Positions 9,034 to 14,737 of a stretch of DNA of 21,290 bases are shown piece after piece. Source of the stretch: an uncultured Sutterella sp. (GTDB taxonomy: Bacteria > Pseudomonadota > Gammaproteobacteria > Burkholderiales > Burkholderiaceae_F). How positions within the stretch are numbered: the first letter of the stretch is position 1; the number at the start of each line of letters is the position of its first letter. Location of the stretch: NCBI GenBank assembly GCA_900770335.1, contig CAAGKD010000065.1:1-21290 (forward strand), given 5' to 3'. The translations under genes were made by a program, and so were the position numbers. The notes under the pieces were generated by a model. That model saw only the letters and a program-made list of their open reading frames with translations. It had not been told where the DNA came from and did no database searches.

Positions 9034-9476
9034 GCTGAAGAGCGCTGGTCGGCCCGACTCAGAGGCCTGACGCTCCGCCGCCGGCAGCTCTGAGATCGAT
9101 CAGCCGGTCGAGGCGGGATTCATGGATGCCTTCGAGCGAGGAGGCGATGAGCGGCGAGCGCGTCGCGACGATGGACTGCACCGCAGGGCCGGCGCCGTTC
9201 GTCCGGAAGACGCGCTCCGCCGCCTTCATCAGCGCAGGAGCGGTCCTGCGCCCTCTGGCTCCAGTCCGCTCTCCGGATCATCGCCCGGAAGCATGACCGG
9301 ACGATCGGACAGCCTCCCGCGGGCCGCCGCCTCTTTGTCTTCACGCGCGCCCCTCGCCTCAATGCTTCAATGTCCTTATCCTTGACCTGAAGCGCTGCAG
9401 GATCTCGCAAACGCCATTCACGCGACGAACTCTGCTGGATCACCGGCTCACAAACTCAAAAAGGAACGCCCGCACG
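9034..9476. other. 443-base gap with no intact gene
   Basis: No intact gene is present. The left part on the minus strand matches the tail of an AAA ATPase (see the pseudogene at 9059-9250). The rest (about 9250-9460) has no recognisable content. A small minus-strand frame across 9120-9443 does not resemble a protein. Confidence 0.55.
9059..9250 (-). pseudogene. C-terminal remnant of an AAA_21-type ATPase
   Basis: Read on the minus strand, positions 9232 down to 9059 encode LMKAAERVF, then AVQSIVATRSPLIASSLE, then RLDRLIDLR, and end in TGA. This resembles the end of AAA_21/OLD-like ATPases, where the segment after Walker B reads roughly VIATTHSPLIASSLE followed by a DRLIDL-like strand. No Walker A or Walker B segment is recognisable upstream, and no start codon or ribosome-binding site fits. 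The conserved ATHSP histidine is Arg here. I read it as the last ~60 codons of a dead gene. The match is by eye on a short stretch, so chance similarity is possible. Confidence 0.42.
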
Positions 9477-9989
9477 ATGAACGAAACCAACAGCTCCCTC
9501 GCTCCCAATCCCCTCTGCGCCGGCGACCCGGCGCCCGATTTCACGCTCGAGAGCGACTCGGGCGAGTCCGTCACGCTCTCGGCGCTCCTTGCGGACCTCG
9601 CCGGGCGCGGCATGAAGGGGCTCATTCTCTACTTCTACCCGAAGGACAGCACCTCGGGCTGCACGACCGAGGCCGCGGCCTTCCGCGACAGCCTCGACGA
9701 ATTCAAGCGCCTCGGCTGGGCGGTCTCGGGCGTCTCGCGCGACTCCGTCAAGTCGCACTGCAATTTCCGCGACAAGCAGGCGCTCACCTTCCCGCTCCTC
9801 TCGGACCGCGAGCAGACGGCCTGCCGCCTCTACGGCGTTCTCAAGGAGAAGACGATGTACGGCAGGAAGTGCTTCGGCGTCGAGCGCTCGACCTTCGTGA
9901 TCGGCGCGGACGGCCTCGTCCGGCATGTGCTGCGCGGCGTCAAGGCGAAAACGCACGTCGCTGAGCTCATCGCGCTCCTCTCGGCCTGA
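9477..9989 (+). CDS. bcp: Peroxiredoxin, Bcp/PrxQ type
   Basis: 170 residues, cytoplasmic thiol peroxidase that reduces H2O2 and organic hydroperoxides with electrons from thioredoxin or similar. The thioredoxin-like fold is visible: GDPAPDFTLESDSG at the N-terminus, then YFYPKDSTSGCTTEA with the peroxidatic Cys62 and its conserved Pro/Thr-type environment, and FPLLSDREQTACRLYGV. Most Bcp proteins place a resolving cysteine five residues after the peroxidatic one. Here that position is Ala67, and the best alternative is Cys95 in VKSHCNFRDK, a spacing near that of the second PrxQ subtype. AGGAA at 9462-9466 supports the ATG. It stands as a single gene, convergent with the EamA gene. Confidence 0.92.
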   Translation: MNETNSSLAPNPLCAGDPAPDFTLESDSGESVTLSALLADLAGRGMKGLILYFYPKDSTSGCTTEAAAFRDSLDEFKRLGWAVSGVSRDSVKSHCNFRDKQALTFPLLSDREQTACRLYGVLKEKTMYGRKCFGVERSTFVIGADGLVRHVLRGVKAKTHVAELIALLSA

Positions 9990-10003
9990 CTCCGAACGGA
10001 CGG

Positions 10004-10039
10004 GCCGCCTCCGCCGCCTCCGCCGCCTTTGCCGCCTCA
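10004..10039. repeat. Four-copy 9-bp tandem repeat
   Basis: Four consecutive units of GCCGCCTCC, the third ending TTT and the fourth ending TCA, lie between the convergent peroxiredoxin and EamA genes. The last unit includes the EamA stop codon (10037-10039). Copy number may vary between strains; nothing else points to a function. Confidence 0.6.
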
Positions 10040-11041
10040 GCTCCCTGAGCCGCGCCGCCTCGAGAAGACTCCGGGAAGGCGCAGGCTCTTCGCCTGCACG
10101 AGCACGAGCCCGGCGAGCATCAGCAGCGACCCGGCGACGAAGGTCGGCCCGATCGAGTCGTCAAGAAGCAGCACCGAGAAGAAGACGCCCCAGAACGGCG
10201 TCATGAAGACAAGAACGCCCAGGCGCGCTGCGAGGTAGCGCTTGAGGAGCATGTTCCAGACGAGGTAGCTCGCGAACGAGACGATGAGGATCTGAAAGAG
10301 CATGCTCACCCAGGCGAGGGGCGTCCCCTCGAGCGTGCTCTGCCCGGTGAGAAGCGCGAGCGGCGTGAGAATGAGGAACCCCATGAGGAGCTGCACGAAG
10401 AGCATCAGCGACGCGGGCGCCTCGTTCATGGTCGTCGTTCTCAGGAAGATCGTCGTGAGGCCCCAGGAGAGCCCTGAAAGGAGCCCGAGGAGGTCGCCGA
10501 GGATCCAGAGGCTCCCCGCCAGGCCCGTTCCGGCCATGAGGGCGGGAAGCCCGAAGGCCACCGTGATGCCGGAGAACGCGACCAGGAGGCCCGCCCACTG
10601 CAGGCCGCTCAGCCGCTCCTCCGGCAGGCGAATCGAGAGCCCCACCGCCGCGAAGAAGGGCGCGGTGTAAAGAAGCACCGACATGTGCGAGGCCGACGTG
10701 AAGCGCAGCCCCTCGGAGACGAAGAGAAATTCGCCGACGAAGCCGAGTCCGACGAGGACGGCGTCGCGCAGCCGCACGCGGCCGAACCGCCAGCTCTCAT
10801 GGAGCCAGAACCGGTTCGCAAGGAACAGGAGCGCCGCCGCCGCGCCCGAGCGCAGCCCCACCTGGAGCATCGGGCTCACGTCGCCCGCCGCGGCCTTGAT
10901 GGCGGTCTGCTGCAGGCCCCAGACCATCGAGAGCGCCACGCAGATGAGAAAGGCCGTGAGGTCGACGGGCCGCCGGGCGGCGGGAGCGGCCGGACGAGCA
11001 TCCCGCGTCGCGTCGGAGCGCATCGTCGAATTCGTCTTCAT
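10037..11041 (-). CDS. EamA/DMT-superfamily transporter (RhaT/YdcZ-like exporter)
   Basis: 334 residues, an inner-membrane protein with about ten hydrophobic helices arranged as two tandem EamA repeats. The first begins at TAFLICVALSMVWGLQQTAIKAA and includes GFVGEFLFVSEGLRFTSASHMSVLLYTAPFFAAV. The second starts around SLWILGDLLGLLSGLSWGLTTIFLR and includes FMTPFWGVFFSVLLLDD near the end. Many relatives export amino acids or other metabolites; the substrate cannot be read from sequence. The start at 11041 is preferred over upstream in-frame ATGs because GAGGAG lies about 8 bases upstream. The first ~25 residues are polar and Arg/Ala-rich before helix 1. It ends convergently with bcp. Confidence 0.9.
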   Translation of the reverse strand: MKTNSTMRSDATRDARPAAPAARRPVDLTAFLICVALSMVWGLQQTAIKAAAGDVSPMLQVGLRSGAAAALLFLANRFWLHESWRFGRVRLRDAVLVGLGFVGEFLFVSEGLRFTSASHMSVLLYTAPFFAAVGLSIRLPEERLSGLQWAGLLVAFSGITVAFGLPALMAGTGLAGSLWILGDLLGLLSGLSWGLTTIFLRTTTMNEAPASLMLFVQLLMGFLILTPLALLTGQSTLEGTPLAWVSMLFQILIVSFASYLVWNMLLKRYLAARLGVLVFMTPFWGVFFSVLLLDDSIGPTFVAGSLLMLAGLVLVQAKSLRLPGVFSRRRGSGS

Positions 11042-11100
11042 GGCTTCTCTCCTCATCCGTCGCCCCGGACGCCTTCCGAAGCCCCTGCATCGCGGAAGCA

Positions 11101-11129
11101 TTGCACTTTCCGAGCGCGAGCGCTATATT
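11101..11129 (+). promoter_or_regulatory. Candidate sigma-70 promoter on the plus strand
   Basis: TTGCAC (11101-11106), a 17-base spacer, then TATATT (11124-11129, five of six matches to TATAAT). It faces right, away from the EamA gene, and no ORF follows. A transcript from here would reach the hairpin/T-rich end at 11169-11207. Confidence 0.4.
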
Positions 11130-11135
11130 TGACTC

Positions 11136-11207
11136 GTAGACGGGGAAAACACAGCGACTCGTCACAAGCGCCGCTTTGTAGTAGAGATGCAAGGCGGCGA
11201 TTTTATT
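11136..11207 (+). ncRNA. Candidate small RNA, about 70 nt
   Basis: This is proposed from architecture only. The promoter-like TTGCAC-N17-TATATT pair places a start near 11136. The transcript would end at a 10-bp stem (11169-11178 with 11190-11199, one G-U pair) followed by ATTTTATT. There is no credible ORF between. Transcription would converge on the tRNA-His terminator coming from the other strand at 11229-11263, so the locus is neatly insulated. No known RNA family is recognised. The alternative is that the promoter boxes are chance and the hairpin is a spare terminator. Confidence 0.33.
11169..11207 (+). terminator. Intrinsic terminator on the plus strand
   Basis: CGCCGCTTTG (11169-11178), an 11-nt loop, CAAGGCGGCG (11190-11199), then ATTTTATT. 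The T-rich side is on the plus strand. No plus-strand gene ends nearby, which is why a small RNA is considered. Confidence 0.55.
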
Positions 11208-11228
11208 GTCCGCGGCCTGCCGAAGGCC

Positions 11229-11263
11229 AAAAAAATCTCGCGGATTCCGTGGAATCGCGAGAT
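11229..11263 (-). terminator. Intrinsic terminator of tRNA-His copy 1
   Basis: On the minus strand ATCTCGCG...CGCGAGAT forms an 8-bp stem, extended by an inner ATTC/GAAT after a one-base bulge, and is followed by seven T. It starts 18 bases after the tRNA CCA end. Confidence 0.85.
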
Positions 11264-11281
11264 CCTTTTCAAAAGCTTAAA

Positions 11282-11357
11282 TGGGGTGGGTGATGGGACT
11301 CGAACCCACGACAACTGGAATCACAATCCAGGACTCTACCAACTGAGCTACACCCAC
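11282..11357 (-). tRNA. tRNA-His (anticodon GTG), copy 1
   Basis: A full cloverleaf reads on the minus strand: acceptor stem GTGGGTG/CACCCAC, D-arm GCTC...GAGT, anticodon arm CTGGA-TTGTGAT-TCCAG with anticodon GTG, T-arm GTGGG-TTCGAGT-CCCAT, and an encoded CCA. The C73 discriminator and the encoded G at position -1 (complement of 11358) are the histidine identity signature. It is identical to copy 2 at 11520-11595. It has its own promoter and terminator, so it is not merely the distal gene of a two-gene transcript. Confidence 0.97.
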
Positions 11358-11408
11358 CATCCAAGCTTTTCCTCCCGGAAAGGCGCTGCCTCACCGTGAA
11401 GGAAGCGG

Positions 11409-11437
11409 ATTATTGCACCTGCCGGAGAGCCTGTCAA
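11409..11437 (-). promoter_or_regulatory. Promoter of tRNA-His copy 1
   Basis: On the minus strand TTGACA (11437-11432, perfect consensus), a 17-base spacer, then AATAAT (11414-11409). It lies about 50 bases upstream of the mature tRNA 5' end. Confidence 0.82.
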
Positions 11438-11471
11438 GAGGCTTTCGCAGCGGAAGGCGCTCCCCGCAGAC

Positions 11472-11506
11472 AAAAAATCCCGCGAACTCTTTCGAATCTC
11501 GCAGGA
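11472..11506 (-). terminator. Intrinsic terminator of tRNA-His copy 2
   Basis: On the minus strand TCCTGCGA (11506-11499) pairs with TCGCGGGA (11485-11478) with one G-U pair, followed by six T. It lies between the two tRNA units, 13 bases after the CCA end of copy 2. Confidence 0.75.
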
Positions 11507-11519
11507 CCTTTGAATCGAA

Positions 11520-11595
11520 TGGGGTGGGTGATGGGACTCGAACCCACGACAACTGGAATCACAATCCAGGACTCTACCAACTGAGCTACACCCAC
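11520..11595 (-). tRNA. tRNA-His (anticodon GTG), copy 2
   Basis: It is base-for-base the same mature sequence as copy 1, displaced by 238 bases, including encoded CCA, C73 and G-1 (complement of 11596). The flanks differ: the leader, the stem of the terminator and the spacer have all diverged while the tRNA has not. Transcription comes from its own promoter at 11643-11671, which begins four bases after the ABC-transporter ATPase stop codon, so read-through from that operon is also possible. Confidence 0.97.
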
Positions 11596-11642
11596 CATTC
11601 GAATTTTTCTCACCGCGCACTTTCATGCGCGGGAGGAGAAGA

Positions 11643-11671
11643 ATTGTACGTGCGAAGCCTCTCCTCGTCAA
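11643..11671 (-). promoter_or_regulatory. Promoter of tRNA-His copy 2
   Basis: On the minus strand TTGACG (11671-11666), a 17-base spacer, then TACAAT (11648-11643), two near-consensus boxes with ideal spacing. The -35 box lies four bases beyond the TGA of the transporter ATPase gene, leaving no room for a terminator between them. Confidence 0.82.
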
Positions 11672-11675
11672 GAGC

Positions 11676-12556
11676 TCAGGAGGCCTTCGCCTCCTCGGAC
11701 GGCAGGTACCTGCGCAGGAAGTCGCGCGTCCTCTGCTCGCGCGGACGGACGAGCACGTCCCGGAGCTTGCCCTCCTCGACGACGCGCCCGTTCGCCATGA
11801 AGACCACCCAGTCGGCGACCTCGCGCGTGAACGGAATCTCGTGCGTCACGACGACCATTGTGAACCCCTCCTCGGCGAGGCCGCGGATGACGCCGAGCAC
11901 CTCGCCGACGAGCTCGGGGTCGAGGGCCGACGTGGGCTCGTCAAAGAGAAGCAGGTTCGGACGGATGCACAGAGCCCGGGCAATCGAGACGCGCTGCTGC
12001 TGGCCGCCCGAGAGGCGGCGCGGGTATTCGTTGGCCTTGTCGCGAAGCCCCACGCGCTTGAGGAGCCTCAGGGCGCGCGGCCGCACGACCTGCGGATCCT
12101 CGCCGTGCACGTGCACGGGCGCCTCCATGACGTTCTCAAGGACCGTCATGTGCGGGAAGAGGTTGAAGCTCTGGAAGACCATGCCGATCCGGCGGCGCTG
12201 CCGCGCGAGCTCGGGGTAGGACGCCTCCTCGAGGCGACCGTTTCGCTCGACGTAGCCGATCTGCACGCCGTCGACCAGGATCGACCCGGCGTTGATCGAC
12301 TCGAGGTGGTTGATGCAGCGCAGGAGCGTGGACTTGCCCGACCCCGAGGGGCCGAGGATCACGACGACCTTGCCGCGGTGCACCTCGAGGTCGATGCCCT
12401 TGAGGACTTCGTTCGCGCCGAAGGACTTTCTCACGCCGCTTACGAGCACGACGATCGCCGCCCCCCCCCTTTGCGAGGCTTCACGTCAACGCTGTCAGGG
12501 CTGTCAGAGCCGTCCGCGGCGGCCTCTGCGGCCGCATCGAATGCTTCTTGAGTCAT
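11676..12556 (-). CDS. Polar amino-acid ABC transporter ATPase (GlnQ/HisP type), start region out of frame
   Basis: This is the ATP-hydrolysing subunit of an amino-acid importer. From GTG 12449 the protein is 257 residues and complete: GVRKSFGANEVLKGIDL, Walker A GPSGSGKST (residues 33-41), Q-loop MVFQSFNLFPHMTVLENV, signature LSGGQQQR, Walker B LLLFDEP, H-loop VVTHE. However, the natural start looks to be ATG 12556 (MTQEAFDAAAE), which has GAGGA upstream and sits 23 bases from the permease stop. That start is out of frame with the body by one base. The frames meet at a run of nine G on the coding strand (12461-12469); ten or seven G would restore one reading frame. The gene could be phase-variable, broken, mis-sequenced, or translated from GTG 12449. 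It is the last gene of the operon. Confidence 0.82.
12461..12469. repeat. Homopolymer of nine C (nine G on the coding strand)
   Basis: The run lies inside the 5' end of the transporter ATPase gene, exactly where the reading frame from ATG 12556 and the frame of the ATPase body fail to join. It is a classic slippage target and also a classic sequencing-error site. Confidence 0.75.
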
Positions 12557-12578
12557 GTCTCTCTTCCTCACCTTGAAT

Positions 12579-13497
12579 TCAGACGGAGGGCGCCTCGGCG
12601 GCGGGCTCGGGAACGTATCCGGAGTTGCGCTCGCCTCTGCGGTAATGGCGCTCGATCCGAGCCTGGACGAGCGTGAGCACGGACGTGATGACGAGGTACC
12701 AGATGACCGCGACGATGAGCAGCGGAATGATCTGGAAGTTCTCGTTGTAGATGGTCTGGACCGAATAGAGAAGGTCGTCCATCGCGATCACGGACACCAT
12801 GGCCGTGGCCTTGACCATCGAGATCACCTGGTTGCCCGTGGGCGGGATGCTCGCGCGCATCACCCGGAGCAGGATCTGCCGGCGGCTCATGCCGAAGGCC
12901 TCGGCCGTCTCGCGCTGGGCGGGATCGACCGACTCGAGGCCCGCGCGGATGATCTCGCCCATGTAGGCGCCCTCGTTGAGCGACAGGCCCACGATCGCCG
13001 CCGTGAGCGGCGTGATCACGTCGTTGGTCGGAACCGTCCAGAGGCCCGGCACGCCGAGCTCGGGGAAGAGCGCCGCGAGGTTGTACCAGAAGAGAAGCTG
13101 CACGAGCAGCGGCGTCGAGCGGAAGAACCAGAGGTAGAGATCCGCGAGGCCCGCGAAGAACTTCAGGCCGCACATCTTCATCATCGCGCAGACGAGGCCG
13201 AGAAGCGTGCCGAGCAGCATCGACACCACGGTGAGCGCGAGCGTCATGCGGATGCCCGTGAGCACGCTCGCGTCAAAGAGGTACGCGCCGACGGTCTGTC
13301 AGCCGAAGTTGGGGTTGACGGCGCAGGCGGCCGCGGCCGCGAGGAGGAGCGCCGCGATGACGCGTCGTCACGACCATGCGGACGGGATGGCGGCGCTTCG
13401 CGGCGGTCGAGACGTCGATCGCCCGCTCGGCGAGCGCCTCGGACGTCCACCGGCGCCGTTCGTCCGCTCCCGCGGCGGACGCTATCGCTCTGTTCAT
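12579..13497 (-). pseudogene. Amino-acid ABC transporter permease (HisM/GlnP type), disrupted N-terminus
   Basis: The membrane subunit of the importer. The C-terminal 228 codons (from about 13265) are intact: LTGIRMTLALTVVSMLLGTLLG, LWFFRSTPLLVQLLFWYN, the EAA-type loop GAYMGEIIRAGLESVDPAQRETAEAFGMS, and further helices. The apparent true start is ATG 13497 (MNRAIASAAG), preceded by GGAGAGAG. Between start and body are two lesions. One is a frame change around 13360-13375, before an extra N-terminal helix VIAALLLAAAAACAV. The other is an in-frame TGA at 13299-13301, within NPNFG*QTVGAYLFD, where relatives have Trp; one base change (TGA for TGG) explains it. A shortened permease from GTG 13265 might still be made. 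Second gene of the operon. Confidence 0.75.
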
Positions 13498-13602
13498 GGT
13501 TCTCTCTCCGATTTCAATGGGCGGCCGCGCCGGTCTTCCGGCTGGGAAACGGGCGTCCGGGCGCCCCGTCGTTCAGGCCCTCTCAGGAAGTCTCCGGAAG
13601 GC

Positions 13603-14340
13603 TCACTTGGCTGAAGCAAGGTTCATGTCAGGCTCGCCGATCTGGTTGTATCCGAGCCCCCACTTCTCCATGACGCCTTGTAGGTGCCGTTCGCGAAGAG
13701 AACGCGGTAGGTGTCAAGCAGCACGGGGCCGAGGGGGCTGCCCTTGGCGACGACCGCGCCCTGGACGATCCGGCCGAAGCCGTTGCTCTTTCCCACGGCG
13801 GCGAGCTCCATGCGGCCGCCGCTCTGGCCGACGAAGTACGTGAGCGGCGCCTGGCTCGAGAAGAACGCGTCGGCGCAGCCCGAACTGCCGGCTGCGGTTG
13901 TGCTCGACCGCGTTCTCGGCCGTGCAGCGCGAGAGCACCCAGCGGATGCGGTCGCAGTTGACGCCCGCGCGGCGCAGGAGGGCCCGCGTCCAGGTGTTCC
14001 CCGAGTCCTGCCAGCCCGAGAGGCCGATGGTCTTGTCCTCGAGCTCCTCGAGGCGCTCGAGGGGGCTCTCCAGGGTCGTGACGATGTGCCTCGTCCTGAA
14101 ACCGCGCATGATGAAGAACGGCACCGCGACGATGCCCTGGGCCTCGCCCTGGTCCACGCGCAGGTTGTAGCGCGAGAGGCTCATCTCGGCGGCGTCCGCC
14201 TCCGGGTCGTCGGCGACGTTGTCGATGAGCTGCGCAACGCGCGTCGCGCGGATGTCGAGCTTCTCGGAGCTCACGTCGCCCAAAAGGAGCGGCGTCCAGA
14301 AGTCCCCGTCGCGGAACTTGATGCGAAGAAGCAGTTTCAT
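13603..14340 (-). pseudogene. Chimeric, frameshifted substrate-binding protein gene
   Basis: First gene of the transporter operon; start ATG 14340 with GGAGA upstream. The first ~143 codons match the 4,5-dihydroxyphthalate decarboxylase-like binding-protein family: MKLLLRIKF, DAAEMSLSRYNL, IVAVPFFIMRGFRTRHIV, LEDKTIGLSGWQDSGNTWTRALL. Somewhere between 13912 and 13880 the frame shifts by one. The remainder (DAFFSSQAPLTYFVGQ, FGRIVQGAVVAKGSPLGP, LLDTYRVLFANGTYK) is instead the C-terminal third of an SBP_bac_3 amino-acid-binding protein. A second break near 13675 (one G missing) moves MEKWGLGYNQIGEPDMN into another frame before the TGA at 13603. No signal peptide is seen at the N-terminus. A deletion fusing two neighbouring genes would explain the mix of families. 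No functional binding protein is expected. Confidence 0.7.
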
Positions 14341-14491
14341 TTTTCGGTTCTCCCCCAGATCCGCCGCGGCCTGCCCTGCGGCTCCCTCCCGCGGGAGCTC
14401 GAAGGCCGACGGATTCGGCCTGTCCTTCGATTCTCTGAAGGGCTCCCCGCGAAGAATTCCTGAGGCCATAGGCGGGACCGCCCACGATTCA

Positions 14492-14505
14492 TTGACCTCA
14501 GTCAA
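14492..14505. promoter_or_regulatory. FNR/CRP-family-like box
   Basis: TTGAC-CTCA-GTCAA is a perfect 5-bp inverted repeat with the 4-base spacing of FNR/ANR sites (consensus TTGAT-N4-ATCAA; the C/G change at the inner position is found in real sites). It lies between the divergent transporter operon and larA and could serve either. Confidence 0.4.
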
Positions 14506-14607
14506 GCCGCGGGCCGGGAGCAGGCGATTCTTTGCAATGCGCCGCACAATCTGTTCAGTCGTTTTGCAGTTAGATGAAAAACAAGAGAATTTTTACGCAG
14601 TTTCTCA

Positions 14608-14623
14608 TAGTTCGTCAGAACTA
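14608..14623. promoter_or_regulatory. Inverted-repeat operator candidate upstream of larA
   Basis: TAGTTC-GTCA-GAACTA, 6-bp arms with a 4-base spacer, ends 17 bases before the TATAAT box at 14641 and so occupies the -35 position. No good -35 hexamer is present there, which would fit an activator-dependent promoter. Confidence 0.42.
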
Positions 14624-14640
14624 CCTCTTTCGGAGACTCG

Positions 14641-14646
14641 TATAAT
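14641..14646 (+). promoter_or_regulatory. -10 box of the larA promoter
   Basis: Perfect TATAAT, about 92 bases upstream of the larA ATG, preceded by an A+T-rich stretch. The expected -35 position has no TTGACA-like sequence and overlaps the inverted repeat at 14608-14623. The leader (14656-14706) can pair GTCCGC with GCGGAC. Confidence 0.55.
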
Positions 14647-14737
14647 CCCGCAAGCGTCCGCGACGCCTCCGCAGCCCCAGGGGGGTGAAGATCTGCCGCG
14701 GCGGACAACCTGAAAAGAGAAGAGAAAGAGGAGAACC

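Larger units (their letters stand above)
14341..14737. promoter_or_regulatory. 397-base divergent regulatory region, transporter operon / larA
   Basis: This is non-coding. It contains an FNR-like palindrome (14492-14505), an A+T-rich stretch (about 14560-14630), a 6-bp inverted repeat (14608-14623), a TATAAT box (14641-14646), and a hairpin-forming leader in front of larA. The part next to the transporter operon (14341-14490) is GC-rich with no clear promoter. Confidence 0.6.

Noticed and set aside
9120..9443. A 107-codon minus-strand frame in the gap before bcp
   Set aside because: It is in a different frame from the AAA-like remnant and reads as Arg-rich noise.
14656..14706. A nickel-sensing riboswitch in the larA leader
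   Set aside because: The leader can form a hairpin (GTCCGC/GCGGAC), but I cannot see the multi-helix architecture of the NiCo riboswitch.
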